Below, piece by piece: positions 45,390 to 56,716 of a DNA stretch of 64,000 nucleotides (position 1 is its first letter; each line of letters opens with the position of its first letter). The notes under the pieces are model-generated. The model searched no databases. It was not told the DNA's origin and worked only from the letters and a program-made list of their open reading frames with translations. The stretch comes from Liopterus haemorrhoidalis (lineage: Eukaryota; Arthropoda; Insecta; Coleoptera; Dytiscidae): contig OZ020616.1 of NCBI GenBank assembly GCA_963971575.1, positions 4,236,924-4,300,923 on the forward strand. The letters are read 5' to 3'. The translations under genes were made by a program, and so were the position numbers.

Positions 45390-45795
45390 AAGTCTGTTCC
45401 AAACGGTTAGGCGGAACTAGATTTTGCAATCTAGTTACTTTCATCGTTTAAATCGTGCTTTTCGGCCGTTTTGTTTAAGCTTTGCAATTCATACTTACAA
45501 TAAACATTTTTGGTTAAGGTTAATATCATTTTAAAATGTCATTTTCTTTATGTTTTGATTTTTTGTGTCATTCTTAATACAAATTTCCTATTTATTTATT
45601 TTTTTGTCATTAAAATATCTAAAAAAATAATTAACTTTTGACATATGTCATTCGTTTCCATGGTTTCATTGTTGGAATTTTAAATTTTGACATTCCAACG
45701 TGAAAAATGAAATAACCCAAACAAGGTACCTTCTCGTGACAACCAAAAGGAACGAAATTCCCATTTAGTTCCGCCTAACCGTTTGGAACAGACTG
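45390..45795. mobile_element. Family A MITE, copy 5
   Basis: AGTCTGTTCCAAACGG to CCGTTTGGAACAGACTG then TA. It is about 140 bp upstream of exon 3 of fizzy-related. Confidence 0.8.
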
Positions 45796-45936
45796 TATAT
45801 TATGTTCATTACAAAATGTACGATTATGGGCTGTTTTATGAATACGGCCCTAAAAGTGACAACTATTTTGGGACAGAGAGAGTATTTTTTACAAAAAAGA
45901 AATAATTGAAAAATCTTATATATTTTAATTTTGCAG

Positions 45937-46186
45937 GTTACAAGACTGTGTGATCTATCTTCGGATGGGAATGCTGTTACTTCGGTAGCATGGAGTGAAA
46001 GAGGTCACCTAGTGGCTGTCGGGACACATCATGGTTATGTGACAGTGTGGGACGTAGCTGTCAATAAACAAGTCAACAAATTAATGGGACATTCTGCCAG
46101 AGTCGGCGCTCTTGCCTGGAATGGGGATGTTCTCTCTTCGGGTAGCAGAGATAGATTAATTTTACAACGGGACACAAGAACACCAG
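45937..46186 (+). CDS. fzr: Fizzy-related/Cdh1, exon 3
   Basis: Acceptor TTTTGCAG; starts VTRLCDLSSDGNAVTSVAWS in phase 0 and ends after RDTRTP with one base of the next codon (donor GTAATT). It encodes WD40 blades with the WSERGHLVAVGTHHG, LMGHSARVGALAWN and SGSRDRLILQRD motifs, nearly invariant in Cdh1/Cdc20 proteins. Confidence 0.95.
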
Positions 46187-46331
46187 GTAATTATTTATTA
46201 AATTGGACCATTCACAGGAGATTTTAATGTAGGGTGTGTAAAAATATTAACTATTTTATGTGGGAAATACAAGGAATTGCCGATTTTAGTAGCCCAAGTC
46301 CTAACGTAGGCTTGAAAAGACGTCTGTTTAA

Positions 46332-46840
46332 CCCTTGCCGGACCATTTATGGGTCAAATTTGACCCGAAAGTTGAATTTTTTTAAATAACTCTTTTATTT
46401 TTTAGAGTTATTTATTGTCGTACTAGGACTTTTCCTTATATATTATAACTATTTATTTTATGATGATAAACTTTTTTTTTATCAAGCCGATTTCTTGTTT
46501 TACAGTACGGGTCTAGTCTGACCCGATTTTGGGATTTGTTAGTAATGTCTTATATCAATGCGTAATGCGTAATTACACACCTGCAATAATGCAAGTTTTG
46601 ACAAGTTTATTAGTTTCACAGTTGCTTTTTCATCATATCTCAGTCGACCGAGCTAAGATACTGTTCTGTTTGTATTATAATATTATTATTATTAATATTA
46701 CAAAAGATCCGAGCAGTTCAGGAAATAAACGAGACCGTTGTTTTAGTTGCCATGGAAATGATAACAAATATGCAAAGAAATGTGACAAATGCAATAAATT
46801 CGTTTGTCCAAAACATTCAACTGTAAAAAGTAAAAAGTAA
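46332..46840 (+). mobile_element. piggyBac-like element, deleted
   Basis: TTAA at 46328-46331 is followed by CCCTTGCCGGACCATTTATG. A second GGGTCTAGTCTGACCCG word lies inside. The C-terminal finger of a piggyBac transposase remains. Confidence 0.65.
46700..46840 (+). pseudogene. piggyBac C-terminal cysteine-rich domain
   Basis: Reads RDRCFSCHGNDNKYAKKCDKCNKFVCPKHS and a stop. The CxxC, CxxC, C and H spacing matches the RING-like cysteine-rich domain that binds piggyBac ends. It is different from, and complementary to, the fragment at 37268-37459. Confidence 0.75.
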
Positions 46841-47169
46841 ACTACCATTTTCGAAAGTTTTGGATATTTCTGTATAACATTTACATTTGTCCAAAAGTAA
46901 CTTAAAGCAAAATTTTTAAAAAGCGTTTTAGCTTCAATATCAACCGACAATTCAACAAGTTCATCTTGTATAGTACTTTCGATGTTTTCAACATTGGCAG
47001 AAAATGGCGCGATAATCCAATCTGGGATGTGCATTTTCTCTAAATTCTCAAAACGTAATTTAAAATCCACGTTCAATTTTTGAAGATGCTTTGTGTATAC
47101 TTCCAAGTCTTCATCTTTTACTTCCAACTGTCGCAAATTTGAAAAATACCGAAAATCTCTTCCTAACAA
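46830..47169 (-). pseudogene. hAT (ZBED/SCAND3-like) transposase fragment
   Basis: The minus-strand frame contains YTKHLQKLNVDFKLRFENLEKMHIPDWIIAPFSA and ELVELSVDIEAKTLFK, a segment typical of hAT transposases related to ZBED5/FAM200. It directly abuts the piggyBac fragment. No ends were identified. Confidence 0.7.
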
Positions 47170-47660
47170 TGAAGATCTAAATAAATCTAATTTAACTTCA
47201 CTTATATTTATAGATAGATATTAGATAGATATTTTTATTATTAAATATTATGTACTACATTTTATCTTACAATAATTAACTTACACTTAATAATAATTGT
47301 AATTTTCGCCTTTCGGCTTAAAATCTACTCTCCTTCTCCTCTAGTTAATATCTTCGTTGACTCCTTTCCTTAATTTCCTCCCTTCTGTTTTTCACTTCTT
47401 TCATCCATTCATACCCCTTTCCTGTTTCATCCAAAATTTCCTTTCTCGTTTCCGTTCTGTGTTGTATCACTTATATTTATATATAACTGTGTAGTTATTA
47501 TACTAGTAGTTTTTTACTTTTTTCCGTCCACCCCCAATCGACCCCCGAGCCAGAATCGACCCCTAACAATGTCATATCGACCCCCGGGCGTCGATAAGAC
47601 ATAAGATAAGATAAGAGTAAGGTGGCAGAAAATCTTTTAAAGAGAACATATTCTCTTTTT

Positions 47661-48720
47661 AGGGTTTTGTAGGTATGACCAAAAAACCCTTATACCGTCA
47701 TTTTGTCGTCTGTCTGTCTGTCTGTCTGTCTGTCTGTTCGGTAAAAATTGTAGCCAAACGGCTAAACCTAGAGAGTTGAAATTTGGCATGCTTATACAAC
47801 TCTTTGACCCGCACATAGGAAAAATACTAAAACATCTAAAAAACATATCCCTTTAAAAATATAAACAAATATGTGCTCCTCGAAAAATAAAATATTTTTT
47901 TTAAATTCTGAGTAGGGTATCAAATGAAAGCCCTTAGTACGTGGATTAACGATCAAAATTTTATTTTTGCAAAATAAATTATTTTGAGGCGATTTTGGCC
48001 AAAATTGTGCAAAAAAATTTTTGTCCCACACCCTGTAGCCCAGATGGTTTAAACTAAAAATCTGAAAAAATTCTAAGTAATGTACATTGGTGTGAACCGG
48101 AATAGTACAACAGGAATTTTTGAACAGATTATGTTTTCGGAAAATAACGCATTTTTTGTGTTTTGAACTAAAATATGTTAACTATTTAATACGTTGTGTA
48201 ACTTACCAGATCAGTAGCTCTCATGGCGTGGTTGGATTTGTCGTATGCTTAATAATATAACTTAACTTGCAAACTAGGGTTCGAATCCTGTTGATTTTAT
48301 TTTTTGTTTTTTTTTTTTTTGGCATTTTTATTTTGTTTAAATTATTTTGTTAAAATTCTAGTTATATTTGGTAAATGTTGCATTTAATTTTTAAAAGCGT
48401 AAATTTAATAATCAGTGAAAAGTGTTGAAATTATAATTTAATTCTATGTTTGACGAAATTAAAGGGCGGGACTTATGATGTAAGCAACCAATGGAAGCCA
48501 TAGGTGCAATTTTCAAAATCTTAATGAACTTTGCTGTATAAAAAAAAATACTGCATATATTTAGAAACTTAAATAATGGTATGAGGCATTCGAATTAAAA
48601 TTCATAAAAAAATATTTTGACATAAAATTTGTTTTGGCATCCCAAATAATCATCGTTCAGTTACTAAATACCTGCAAAACCCAGAAATGTGTGAAAATTC
48701 ACACTTCACATCAATTTTTT
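47661..48720. mobile_element. Cassette repeat family, most complete copy
   Basis: Head AGGGTTTTGTAGGTATGACC and tail ATACCTGCAAAACCC form an imperfect inverted pair. Order: head, TCTG run, conserved left half (TTGTAGCCAAACGGCTAAAC to GCATTTTTTGTG), variable tRNA-like cassette, T-rich run, conserved right half (ATTTTGTTTAAATTATTTTG to AATTTGTTTTGGCATCC), tail with a GTGTGAA-AA-TTCACAC hairpin. Other copies: 25233-26360, 27490-28065, 29341-30175, right half 19820-20180, and a diverged copy at 57450-58380. It lies in fizzy-related intron 3. Confidence 0.7.
48222..48300 (+). repeat. tRNA-like cassette 5
   Basis: TGGCGTGGTTGGATTTGTCG is weakly A-box-like, and AGGGTTCGAATCCTG is a near-perfect B-box. 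It occupies the variable slot of the repeat at 47661-48720. Confidence 0.5.
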
Positions 48721-48793
48721 TTATCTAGATATAATAAATACTTGTACACAATCTTTGTAATGAAATTTATACTGAGTATTTTTAATATTTCAG

Positions 48794-49084
48794 CTACAGT
48801 TCCGGAACGAAAACTAGTGGGCCACCGACAGGAAGTTTGTGGACTGAAATGGTCTCCGGATAACCAGTACCTTGCATCTGGAGGTAATGATAACCGACTA
48901 TATGTTTGGAACATGCAGTCCTTGTCACCAGTACAAACCTACACAGACCACCAGGCAGCTGTAAAAGCAATAGCTTGGTCACCGCATCATCATGGACTAT
49001 TAGCTTCAGGAGGTGGTACAGCTGATCGCTGTATAAGATTTTGGAATACGCTGACAGGACAACCCATGCAGTACGTTGATACAG
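48794..49084 (+). CDS. fzr: Fizzy-related/Cdh1, exon 4
   Basis: Acceptor AATATTTCAG; the first two bases complete the codon begun in exon 3 (Ala). Encodes ERKLVGHRQEVCGLKWSPDN, SGGNDNRLYVWN, AVKAIAWSPHHHGLLASGGG and CIRFWNTLTGQPMQYVDTG, WD40 blades almost identical across animal Cdh1. Donor GTTAGT, phase 1. A transposon tail ends only 73 bp before the exon. Confidence 0.96.
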
Positions 49085-49159
49085 GTTAGTGTTACGTTCA
49101 ATTAAATACTAACAAATACTTAAAATTAATATAATTGATCTATGATATCAGAGTAATAA

Positions 49160-49227
49160 GTCTGATACACCACAACAGTCACCAAAGTAACCAGATCTAG
49201 TTTCGTATTACAAATTGAGACGAATTT
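49160..49227. mobile_element. Family C MITE, half copy
   Basis: ACCACAACAGTCACCAAAGT then the CGTATTACAAATTGAGAC end; the other half is missing. In fizzy-related intron 4. Confidence 0.6.
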
Positions 49228-49470
49228 ATAAATAATAGGTAGTAATATATTCTATGTAAACTTAGTTTGTACGCCAATGTTTACAAATTTGGATTAAAAT
49301 AATAGAGACCAATTGAATAAGTTGAGACAGAAATCTATTTTTCTACAGTGTGAACTTTTCCACGTTATTACCCAATTAATAACAAGATCGAAATAGCTCC
49401 TATCTTGCCCACACTTCGTTCTTTAAAAAAATGAAGTATATATATTTATTAATGATGTTCTTTTTTTTAG

Positions 49471-49757
49471 GGTCACAAGTATGCAACCTGGCATGGTCAA
49501 AACATAGTTCAGAACTAGTTTCAACACATGGCTATTCACAAAATCAGATCTTAGTCTGGAAATATCCAAGCCTAACTCAAGTCGCCAAATTAACTGGACA
49601 CTCATATAGAGTATTATATTTAGCTTTATCACCAGATGGCGAAGCAATCGTCACAGGGGCGGGAGATGAAACATTACGATTTTGGAATGTTTTTAGCAAA
49701 GTAAGATCTCAAAAAGAAACACGATCTGTACTTAGTTTATATACAGGTATTCGATAA
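49471..49757 (+). CDS. fzr: Fizzy-related/Cdh1, last exon
   Basis: Acceptor TTTTTTTTAG; the split Gly codon is completed. Encodes SQVCNLAWSKHSSELVSTHG, NQILVWKYPSLTQVAKLTGH, ALSPDGEAIVTGAGDETLRF and WNVFSKVRSQKE to the C-terminal GIR. The terminal Ile-Arg dipeptide is the IR tail that docks on APC3/Cdc27. TAA stop at 49755-49757. No canonical AATAAA follows closely. Confidence 0.96.
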
Positions 49758-50006
49758 CGGTAATATTATTAGCAGTGATTTAAAATTTAAACTATAATTA
49801 CGGTATTTGTTTATTGTATGTGCATTTAATATGACTGCAAAAGCTATTTAAATGACATGATTTAGAAAAATTTAATTTATTTTTTTATGATATTTGCGAT
49901 TCAGATTAACACTAAAATTAATATATTGAATAGCTGGTAATGTAGGTCTTTTTAAGATAACTATGAAATGGCGTTACAGTTAAGATATGTGCTGTGTTGT
50001 CAGTTG

Positions 50007-50727
50007 CAGCGATGGGCGTTTACATGTAAACTTTAATTGTTTACATTTACGTGTAAACTTATGTAAACAATTGGTAAACTTGTCAACAATGTAAACTTTA
50101 TAAACTGTCAAATAATGAGGTTAGTTTTAGTTATTTAATACGAATAATAGAGAGTTAATGAACAAGTATATTCAGTTCAAAACAATAAATTTATTAAAAA
50201 AAATGGTGGGAAGAAACCGAAGGAATAGTTCTGAAGAACTAGGTTTTGTTTTAATTAAAGAAAATAAAAGAAAATATAGGGCAAAATTTGCAATGAACCT
50301 TTTCGTTATTAAAAAATATAGGCTGATTTTCTTAAAGGTGAAATTTAATGTATTTTGTTATTAAAAAAATTAGACTGAATTTTTTAAAGAAAAAAGTTTT
50401 TTCTTTTTCATATTCATATTTACTAATTTGTATGTAACACCTGTATAATGATGCAAATTCGATTTTTATTAATATGTATATTGGCTTGTCCTAATTTTAT
50501 ATACTTACTTTTTCATTTGAAATCGTTTCATTAACATTTTATTATTTATAAGAATGTATTGAAAATGAGGTTCTGTAATTCAAAACAAGTACGCATGTCT
50601 AAATCATTGTTTACAATGTTTACGTTGTTTACATTGTTTACAAGAGTTTTTGTGTTTACTTTACATCAATTGTTTACGCGTCAACAATGAGGTAACTTAC
50701 ATCATGTAACTTACGCGCCCATCACTG
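50007..50727. mobile_element. hAT-like element (CAGCGATGGGCG ends)
   Basis: CAGCGATGGGCG at the left, CGCCCATCACTG at the right; flanks GTCAGTTG and GTAAGTTG are an 8-bp duplication with one change. Subterminal GTTTACATGTAAAC and GTTTACGCGT words. It has a 68-codon frame without recognised domain. Confidence 0.75.
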
Positions 50728-51355
50728 GTAAGTTGTTATTAGTTTACAATTTACATTGAATAAAAATACTAAAGTAAGGAGTATTGCATGATAGTTGGAA
50801 AGACCAAGATGGTCTTTCAAAGTGGCAGACGATAGTGTCCGGCTGTACAATGGCGTAGGGATATTTATTAAAAGAAATGTTATTGGTAAAAAAAGAAAAA
50901 ATACCAACCTGATGTTTTCAAAAGAAATTAAAGATAGGAGATATAAACAATCAATAAAACACTGTTATACATCTGTAATTTATTATATTAAAATTAATGA
51001 TACACACAAGTAAAAAAATATATACAGAACTTACAGCAGAAAATTATGGTAGTACACCATTGTTTATAAGTAACGTGTATGTTGAGATTTATCGATTAAT
51101 TCAATTACTCACTTACTTAATCGTTGAGCCCTTTTACCATTTCTGGTGTTGGGCTTTGTGAGAGTTTGAATGTTATTTGTATTTGTCTTCTTTTTTCACG
51201 GTGGATCGTCTCCACAGTTTTTTCCATTCCTTCCTATTTTGAGTCCTACTTCTTGCTTCACACCAAGGGGTACATCTTCTCTCTATATCTCTTCTTATTT
51301 CATCATTCCATACCTTCCTAGGTCTTCCTCTTCGTCTCCTTTTAGATACCCTGGC
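50728..51355. other. Spacer before the RT fragment
   Basis: No gene recognised. From about 51120 the minus strand probably continues the 3-prime end of the non-LTR element. Confidence 0.35.
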
Positions 51356-51874
51356 TTAATAAACCTTTTTTGTATCTCTACTTTCATCCATCCTTTGTAT
51401 ATGACCAAACCATCTCAACTGTCCTTCTTCTATCATTTCTTCTATTGGTTTTGTTGCCAGTTCTGATCTATACTCTGTGTTTTTTATACAATCCAGTTTT
51501 GTTCTCCCCTTGATCTTCCGTAGGAATCTCATTTCGCTGCTTCTTATTCTGCTTTTAAGTTTCTCTGTAGTTGTCCAAGCTTCTGATCCATATGTAAGTA
51601 TTGGGATGGCTACTTTCTTGAAGACCTGGACTTTAGCCTCTGTCGGAATTTCCTTTTTCCCTAAGAAGGAGGTCTTGATACTATTAAACAGCTTACCAGC
51701 AGCCCCAACTCGTTCCGTTACTTCCCTGTCTATTTTTCCGTCTGCAGAGAAAACAGATCCCAGATACTTAAACTGCTCAACCTGTTGGAGTGTTTTTCCG
51801 TTTAATGTAATATGATGTTTTTCTGGTTTTGCACTGATGATCATGCTCTTTGTTTTCTCGCAGCTGATCTTCAT
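51356..51874 (-). pseudogene. Non-LTR retrotransposon reverse transcriptase C-terminal part
   Basis: A 172-residue frame on the minus strand: CEKTKSMIISAKPEKHHITL, FKYLGSVFSADGKIDREVTE, RVGAAGKLFNSI, ILTYGSEAWTTTEKLKSRIR, EMRFLRKIKGRTKLD and LRWFGHIQRMDES. These are landmarks downstream of the RT catalytic palm in arthropod RTE-like elements (thumb and the LRWxGHVxRM tail). The YADD catalytic box, endonuclease and N-terminal parts are absent, as expected for a 5-prime-truncated copy. Confidence 0.8.
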
Positions 51875-52250
51875 ATTTATTCTGCTAAGCCACTTAATTC
51901 AATTACATAATATAAATAGCAAATACTTACGAATCTAAAGTACTTCTTTTAGTATTTGTATTTTGCGTTTTTGCTCGGCTGCACACAGTATAACTAACCA
52001 TTTTGACAAGATACCAAATTTCGGGTTACATGCGTATTTTTATATTAAATTATAAAATAACTAAAAACTGTTTTAGTCCTCTTTTATTCATGATTTATAA
52101 ATTATGAATATACTTTAAATTATCAAAAAAAAGTTAATAAACACTTTTTAATATGAAAACAAATTACTGGCAAACATTGTGGTCGTTGAAGTGACGTCAT
52201 TTTCGTCACAAAAATTTGTATGTGAAAAAACTTAAAGCCTCCTTCCTTTA

Positions 52251-52851
52251 TACCCTTTTCACACTAGATCTTTAAGACGAGTGAACTTAAAGTTCACCGA
52301 TGTTTAAGATCGGTATGCTTTCACACTTGATGTTTAAATCTCCGGTGCTGTCATCAGCTACAGTAATTTTGTCCTTAAGTTACCGTCATGAAATTACCGG
52401 TTCTGAACTGTCTGCGCTGACGCACATTTTGAATTATTATAAACAAATAAGGATATTTCATTGCATTCTACAATAAAGACACTACAATAAAGAATATATT
52501 ACACCTGTATTAACATGTAAGTCGATACATTTTATCTCAATTATTGTAGCTCTGTATTTTATTAAACACATTATTAAAATAAATAATTTTACTATAACAA
52601 CAAGTATAAACTTCTTATAACATCGATATAATACAGTATTCTTGTTTATGATAATATAAAATGTTGACAGCACAAATTCAAGGAGTATTTTTTATAATAG
52701 AAATTAAGTTGGCAATGCGGACGAAGTTTAAGACGCAGATCTCTGTCTTAAACATCGCTTGTATTTAGACGAGGCCATACGGTTTCACATTAGCGTTTAA
52801 AGATACATTCACTTTAACATCCGATCTTAAAGATCTAGTGTGAAAAGGGTA
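52251..52851. mobile_element. TTA-flanked MITE (TACCCTTTTCACACTAGATC), copy 1
   Basis: 601 bp, inverted ends TACCCTTTTCACACTAGATC, with TTA immediately outside each end, indicating a PIF/Harbinger-type mechanism. Second copy at 54395-54995. Confidence 0.85.
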
Positions 52852-52989
52852 TTAGTCTTTTTATTCAATGCAATTTACAATTGTCAACAAATGTCAAATA
52901 AGTTGAGTTATATCCAACCACTTCTAAAATGAGACTGAAAACTTACATTTCCTAGGATGTAAAGGGGCTAATGTGAATTATGATATAGA

Positions 52990-53260
52990 GCAGTGCTTTC
53001 CAACCGGTGTATCGCGACTCAGTAGTAAGGGTGTCGCGAAATGTATGGGTTAAATTATATTATATATATGATATCCTCAAAATCGTACAAATCTAAATAA
53101 AAGAAAATGAAAATTTCAGTTTATAAAACTCATGTGACAAAACCATGCTTTGAACACGGCTACTAAGAAATTTTCCCTATTTTTATTTTAATAATATTTG
53201 ATACAATTCAAAATAAAATGTAAATCTAACCTCACTCTTCCACATGTTATATGGAAATAC
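52990..53260. mobile_element. hAT-like left end fragment
   Basis: CAGTGCTTTCCAACCGGTGT followed by ATCGCGAC is a typical hAT end; no right end found. Confidence 0.4.
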
Positions 53261-53344
53261 GATGGGAAATGCTGTTCAAAATGTGGCAACGTAGCAAAGT
53301 GCTACCAACCTGTAAAGCCAAATGTACTGAATAATGCATGTATT

Positions 53345-53526
53345 ATCTGTCTCATTTTGTAATACGGAACTAACAGTAACAGTTCATTTTTTATGTTGTA
53401 TATTGACAATACATTTATAATATTGTCATAGTATTGGTTCACACGGATACGGCAAAGTCTGTTTACACCACAACAGTCACCAAAGTAACCATATCTAGTT
53501 TCGTATTACAAATTGAGACAGATTAT
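53345..53526. mobile_element. Family C MITE, copy 2
   Basis: ATCTGTCTCATTTTGTAATACG to its inverse; abuts the family B MITE that follows. Confidence 0.7.
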
Positions 53527-53528
53527 AT

Positions 53529-53822
53529 AAGCTGTTCACATTTGTAAGGACAAACTAGATCTGGTTATATTGGTTACTTTTATAGTGTACTACTGACTTT
53601 AAATGTCAATTAAATATATTCCTTACGCTGTAAAACCGATTTTAGGACTGTAGGTTATGATCATTATAATTAAGATATAATTTTTCATTATGACATATGT
53701 CAAATGGATCGACATTTAAAAAAGTGACATTTTTTAATACTAACATGGCATACAGTTTCAAAGGTGCAAACTATTGAAAACAAAATTTCATCTTAGTTTG
53801 TTCTTATAAAAGTGAAAAGCTT
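53529..53822. mobile_element. Family B MITE, copy 2
   Basis: AAGCTGTTCACATTTGTAAG to its inverse (TTATAAAAGTGAAAAGCTT), with the AACTAGATCTGGTTA subterminal motif. Confidence 0.75.
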
Positions 53823-54394
53823 ATAATTAACATTACATTCTAACATTGACAATTATATTAAACAAGTGTGGCGTCATTTTATAGTTATCTTGAATAGATT
53901 TCAAAAAGTTTTTAAATGAACTACTTAGTGAAGTTTCACAAACATTTTTACGGCCGTTAAGAATAAAGCCTACTTATCAAGCTATTTTAATTTAAGAAAT
54001 GAAGTTCATTTCCACACTAGTGCGGAAATGCACTCCAAGTACTACGCAAATGTAGTACTGTTTGAAATTATTACATATTTTTTATTGTTGATTTTTTGTT
54101 AGAATGTCGATAGATACATTTTCATAAAATAAAAATGTACTGTGCTTAAATTAACTTGTTCGCTGTTAGCATATTGACAGCTGAATACTAGACAATTCAG
54201 CCATATTGCCTTGAAAAACAGCGCCGCCAACGGTAATGTCACTTCTCAATAGTCAATTAATTTAAAAACTGTGAACGTAGCTTTAGACTAAAGCTAAAAC
54301 AAAGTGTTTTATGAACCTACTCGTAATAAAATGATAATTAACTTTTAAAGTTAAAACTAAAACTATGACTGAATTTTGACTAGACCCACCATTA
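53823..54394. other. Spacer
   Basis: Nothing recognised. Confidence 0.3.
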
Positions 54395-54995
54395 TACCCT
54401 TTTCACACTAGATCTTTAAGACGAGTGAACTTAAAGTTCACCGATGTTTAAGATCGGTATGCTTTCACACTTGATGTTTAAATCTCTGGTGCTGTCATCA
54501 GCTACAGTAATTTTGTCCTTAAGTTACCGTCATGAAATTACCAGTTTTGAACTGTCTGCGCAGACGCACATTTTGAATTATTATAAACAATTAATGATAT
54601 TTCATTTCATTCAACAATAAAGGCACTACAATAAAGAATATATTACACCTGTATTAACATATAAGTCGATAAATTTTATCTCAATTATTGTAGCTCTGTA
54701 TTTTATTAAACACATTATTAAAATAAATAATTTTATTATAACAATAAGTATAAACTTCTTATAACATCGATATAATACAGTATTCTTGTTTATGATAATA
54801 TAAAATGTTGACAGCAAAATTCAAGGAGTATTTTTTTATAATACAAATTAAGTTGGCAATGCGGGCGAAGTTTAAGACGCAGATCTCTGTCTTAAACATC
54901 GCTTGTGTTTAAGCGAGGCCGTACGGTTTCACATTAGCGTTTAAAGATACATTCACTTAAACATCCGATCTTAAAGATCTAGTGTGAAAAGGGTA
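54395..54995. mobile_element. TTA-flanked MITE, copy 2
   Basis: Same 601-bp length, ends, TTA flanks and orientation as 52251-52851, with few differences. The pair lies 2.1 kb apart. Confidence 0.85.
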
Positions 54996-55616
54996 TTAGT
55001 TACATATTATAAAATGAGTTATTTGTAATTTTTAGTTCGAATTTTTGTCCGACAGAGGTCTCATTGTTAATCTGAATCGTGAATAGTCAATATGCTTCTC
55101 TAAATGCATTCAATAGTGAGTTTTTGTAATTTTTTAGAAAAAATAACTGTGGTTAGATTACTGACATTAATATTTATATATATTTTTGAAATGTAGGGGC
55201 TAATAGTCAGTCTTGAATCATGTTTTCGTACGTATATGGGTAAAAATATTTCAGAGGCAGAATATACATTTCTTTATTGCAATTGTACAAATTATATTAA
55301 TTTTTATTTATTATTATACAGATTTTATTTATGCATGTTTCATGCACCGACGAAATTTTGTTTATCTCAATAAAATGCCTTGAAAATATTTGAAATATCA
55401 ATATTTATGAAAAATTATTTATTTAAAATACATATTATTTTATAATATTGAGATAAATAAAATTTTATATACATTATGTATTGTATAAAAATGAGTCATT
55501 ATATGTATATGTATACAATAGACATTATATATATTATGTAATAGAAGCTATTATATGAATTCGAAGAAAATATACAATAAATATCTATATATTTCATTTC
55601 TTGTTTTTTATTTATA
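54996..55616. other. AT-rich spacer
   Basis: No gene recognised. Confidence 0.3.
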
Positions 55617-56404
55617 TGGTCTATTTCAAAGTAGAAAAAAGTAGATAGCGCTGCGAGCCGAGTACGATTTACACTGGACAAATACAGTATAGCGGGAAAT
55701 TTAAAATAAGTTACAACTAGGGCATGGGCGTAGTAACTGGGTTAGCAAGTGATTTTTTATTTTAATATGAAAATGGTTTATAGGATATTGAAATAAAAAA
55801 GGCAGATGTTAAATACACTTATTTATACGACATAAATTCAGTTTAATGGCAAATTTAAAAAATGATGTACTATATATAACAAGAGAGATTTGCTAAAAGA
55901 GTTTAAATAAAGCAATAAAACAAACAATATATCTTCAGAGCTAAATTTTCTCATTTAAATAATTATTGTAAATAAAAATTAAAAATATATGTATATATGA
56001 AGGTCTAAAAATTATATCAAAACTTCTTCTTTGGGTACAATCAGCTGGGATGTCTTTTGGCCTCACATTAGTCCTCTCTCTTGATCTCTTAATTGTCAAG
56101 TGTCAAAAAATATTTATATGTCAGATAACCTAAAAAATATATAACTGCGTAAAAACAAATTACATGGAGAATTTTCTCCATAAAATCTACGCCAAGAATA
56201 TAAATAAAAGTCTAAATATGTAAATAATAACAAAATATACGAAAAAAGTTAAATAATATATATTTCCAATGTACGACACTGAACATTTGTCAACTTGGAC
56301 TAAAAACAATATTTTTACAGTGTAATAGGGATCTAAACCAATCCGAAGCAAGGACAAACAGCTCCTATCTTCTTACACACATTTTTCTACTTTGAAATAG
56401 ACCA
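55617..56404. mobile_element. TIR element TGGTCTATTTCAAAGTAG, copy 2
   Basis: 788 bp, same inverted ends as 31813-32632 but in the reverse orientation, TA on both sides, interior near-identical (for example GCAAGGACAAACAGCTCC). Confidence 0.8.
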
Positions 56405-56716
56405 TAGTTCACGTTTTTTGTTATTTATTTTCAACTAGCTGTCCCGTCCGGCTTTGCTGGGGGACAATCATAGCGATATTGAGAATAAACATTACCTATA
56501 GAGGCCAGCGTTGCCAGATGGACAGCGGAGAATTATCGTACAAATGTTGAAAAATTATCGTATTTAATCGTACATTTATGCTACCGTACAATTTTTATCG
56601 TATCTACATAAAAAAATCTATTACTGATTTATGAAATACAGTTATTTAAATGATTTATTTACGATTATTTACACATATTCAAAATTTATTCAGAAAGATT
56701 AAATACAAACTATAGA

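Noticed and set aside
47661..48720. Helitron identity for the cassette repeat because of a hairpin near the tail
   Set aside because: A 7-bp hairpin is present, but no CTRR terminus follows it and no TC start or A/T insertion site could be shown; ends instead look weakly inverted.
49689..49700. Possible further splice donor in the last Cdh1 exon (GTAAGATC after FSK)
   Set aside because: Reading through gives the conserved RSQKE segment and terminal GIR, so it is not used as the main donor.
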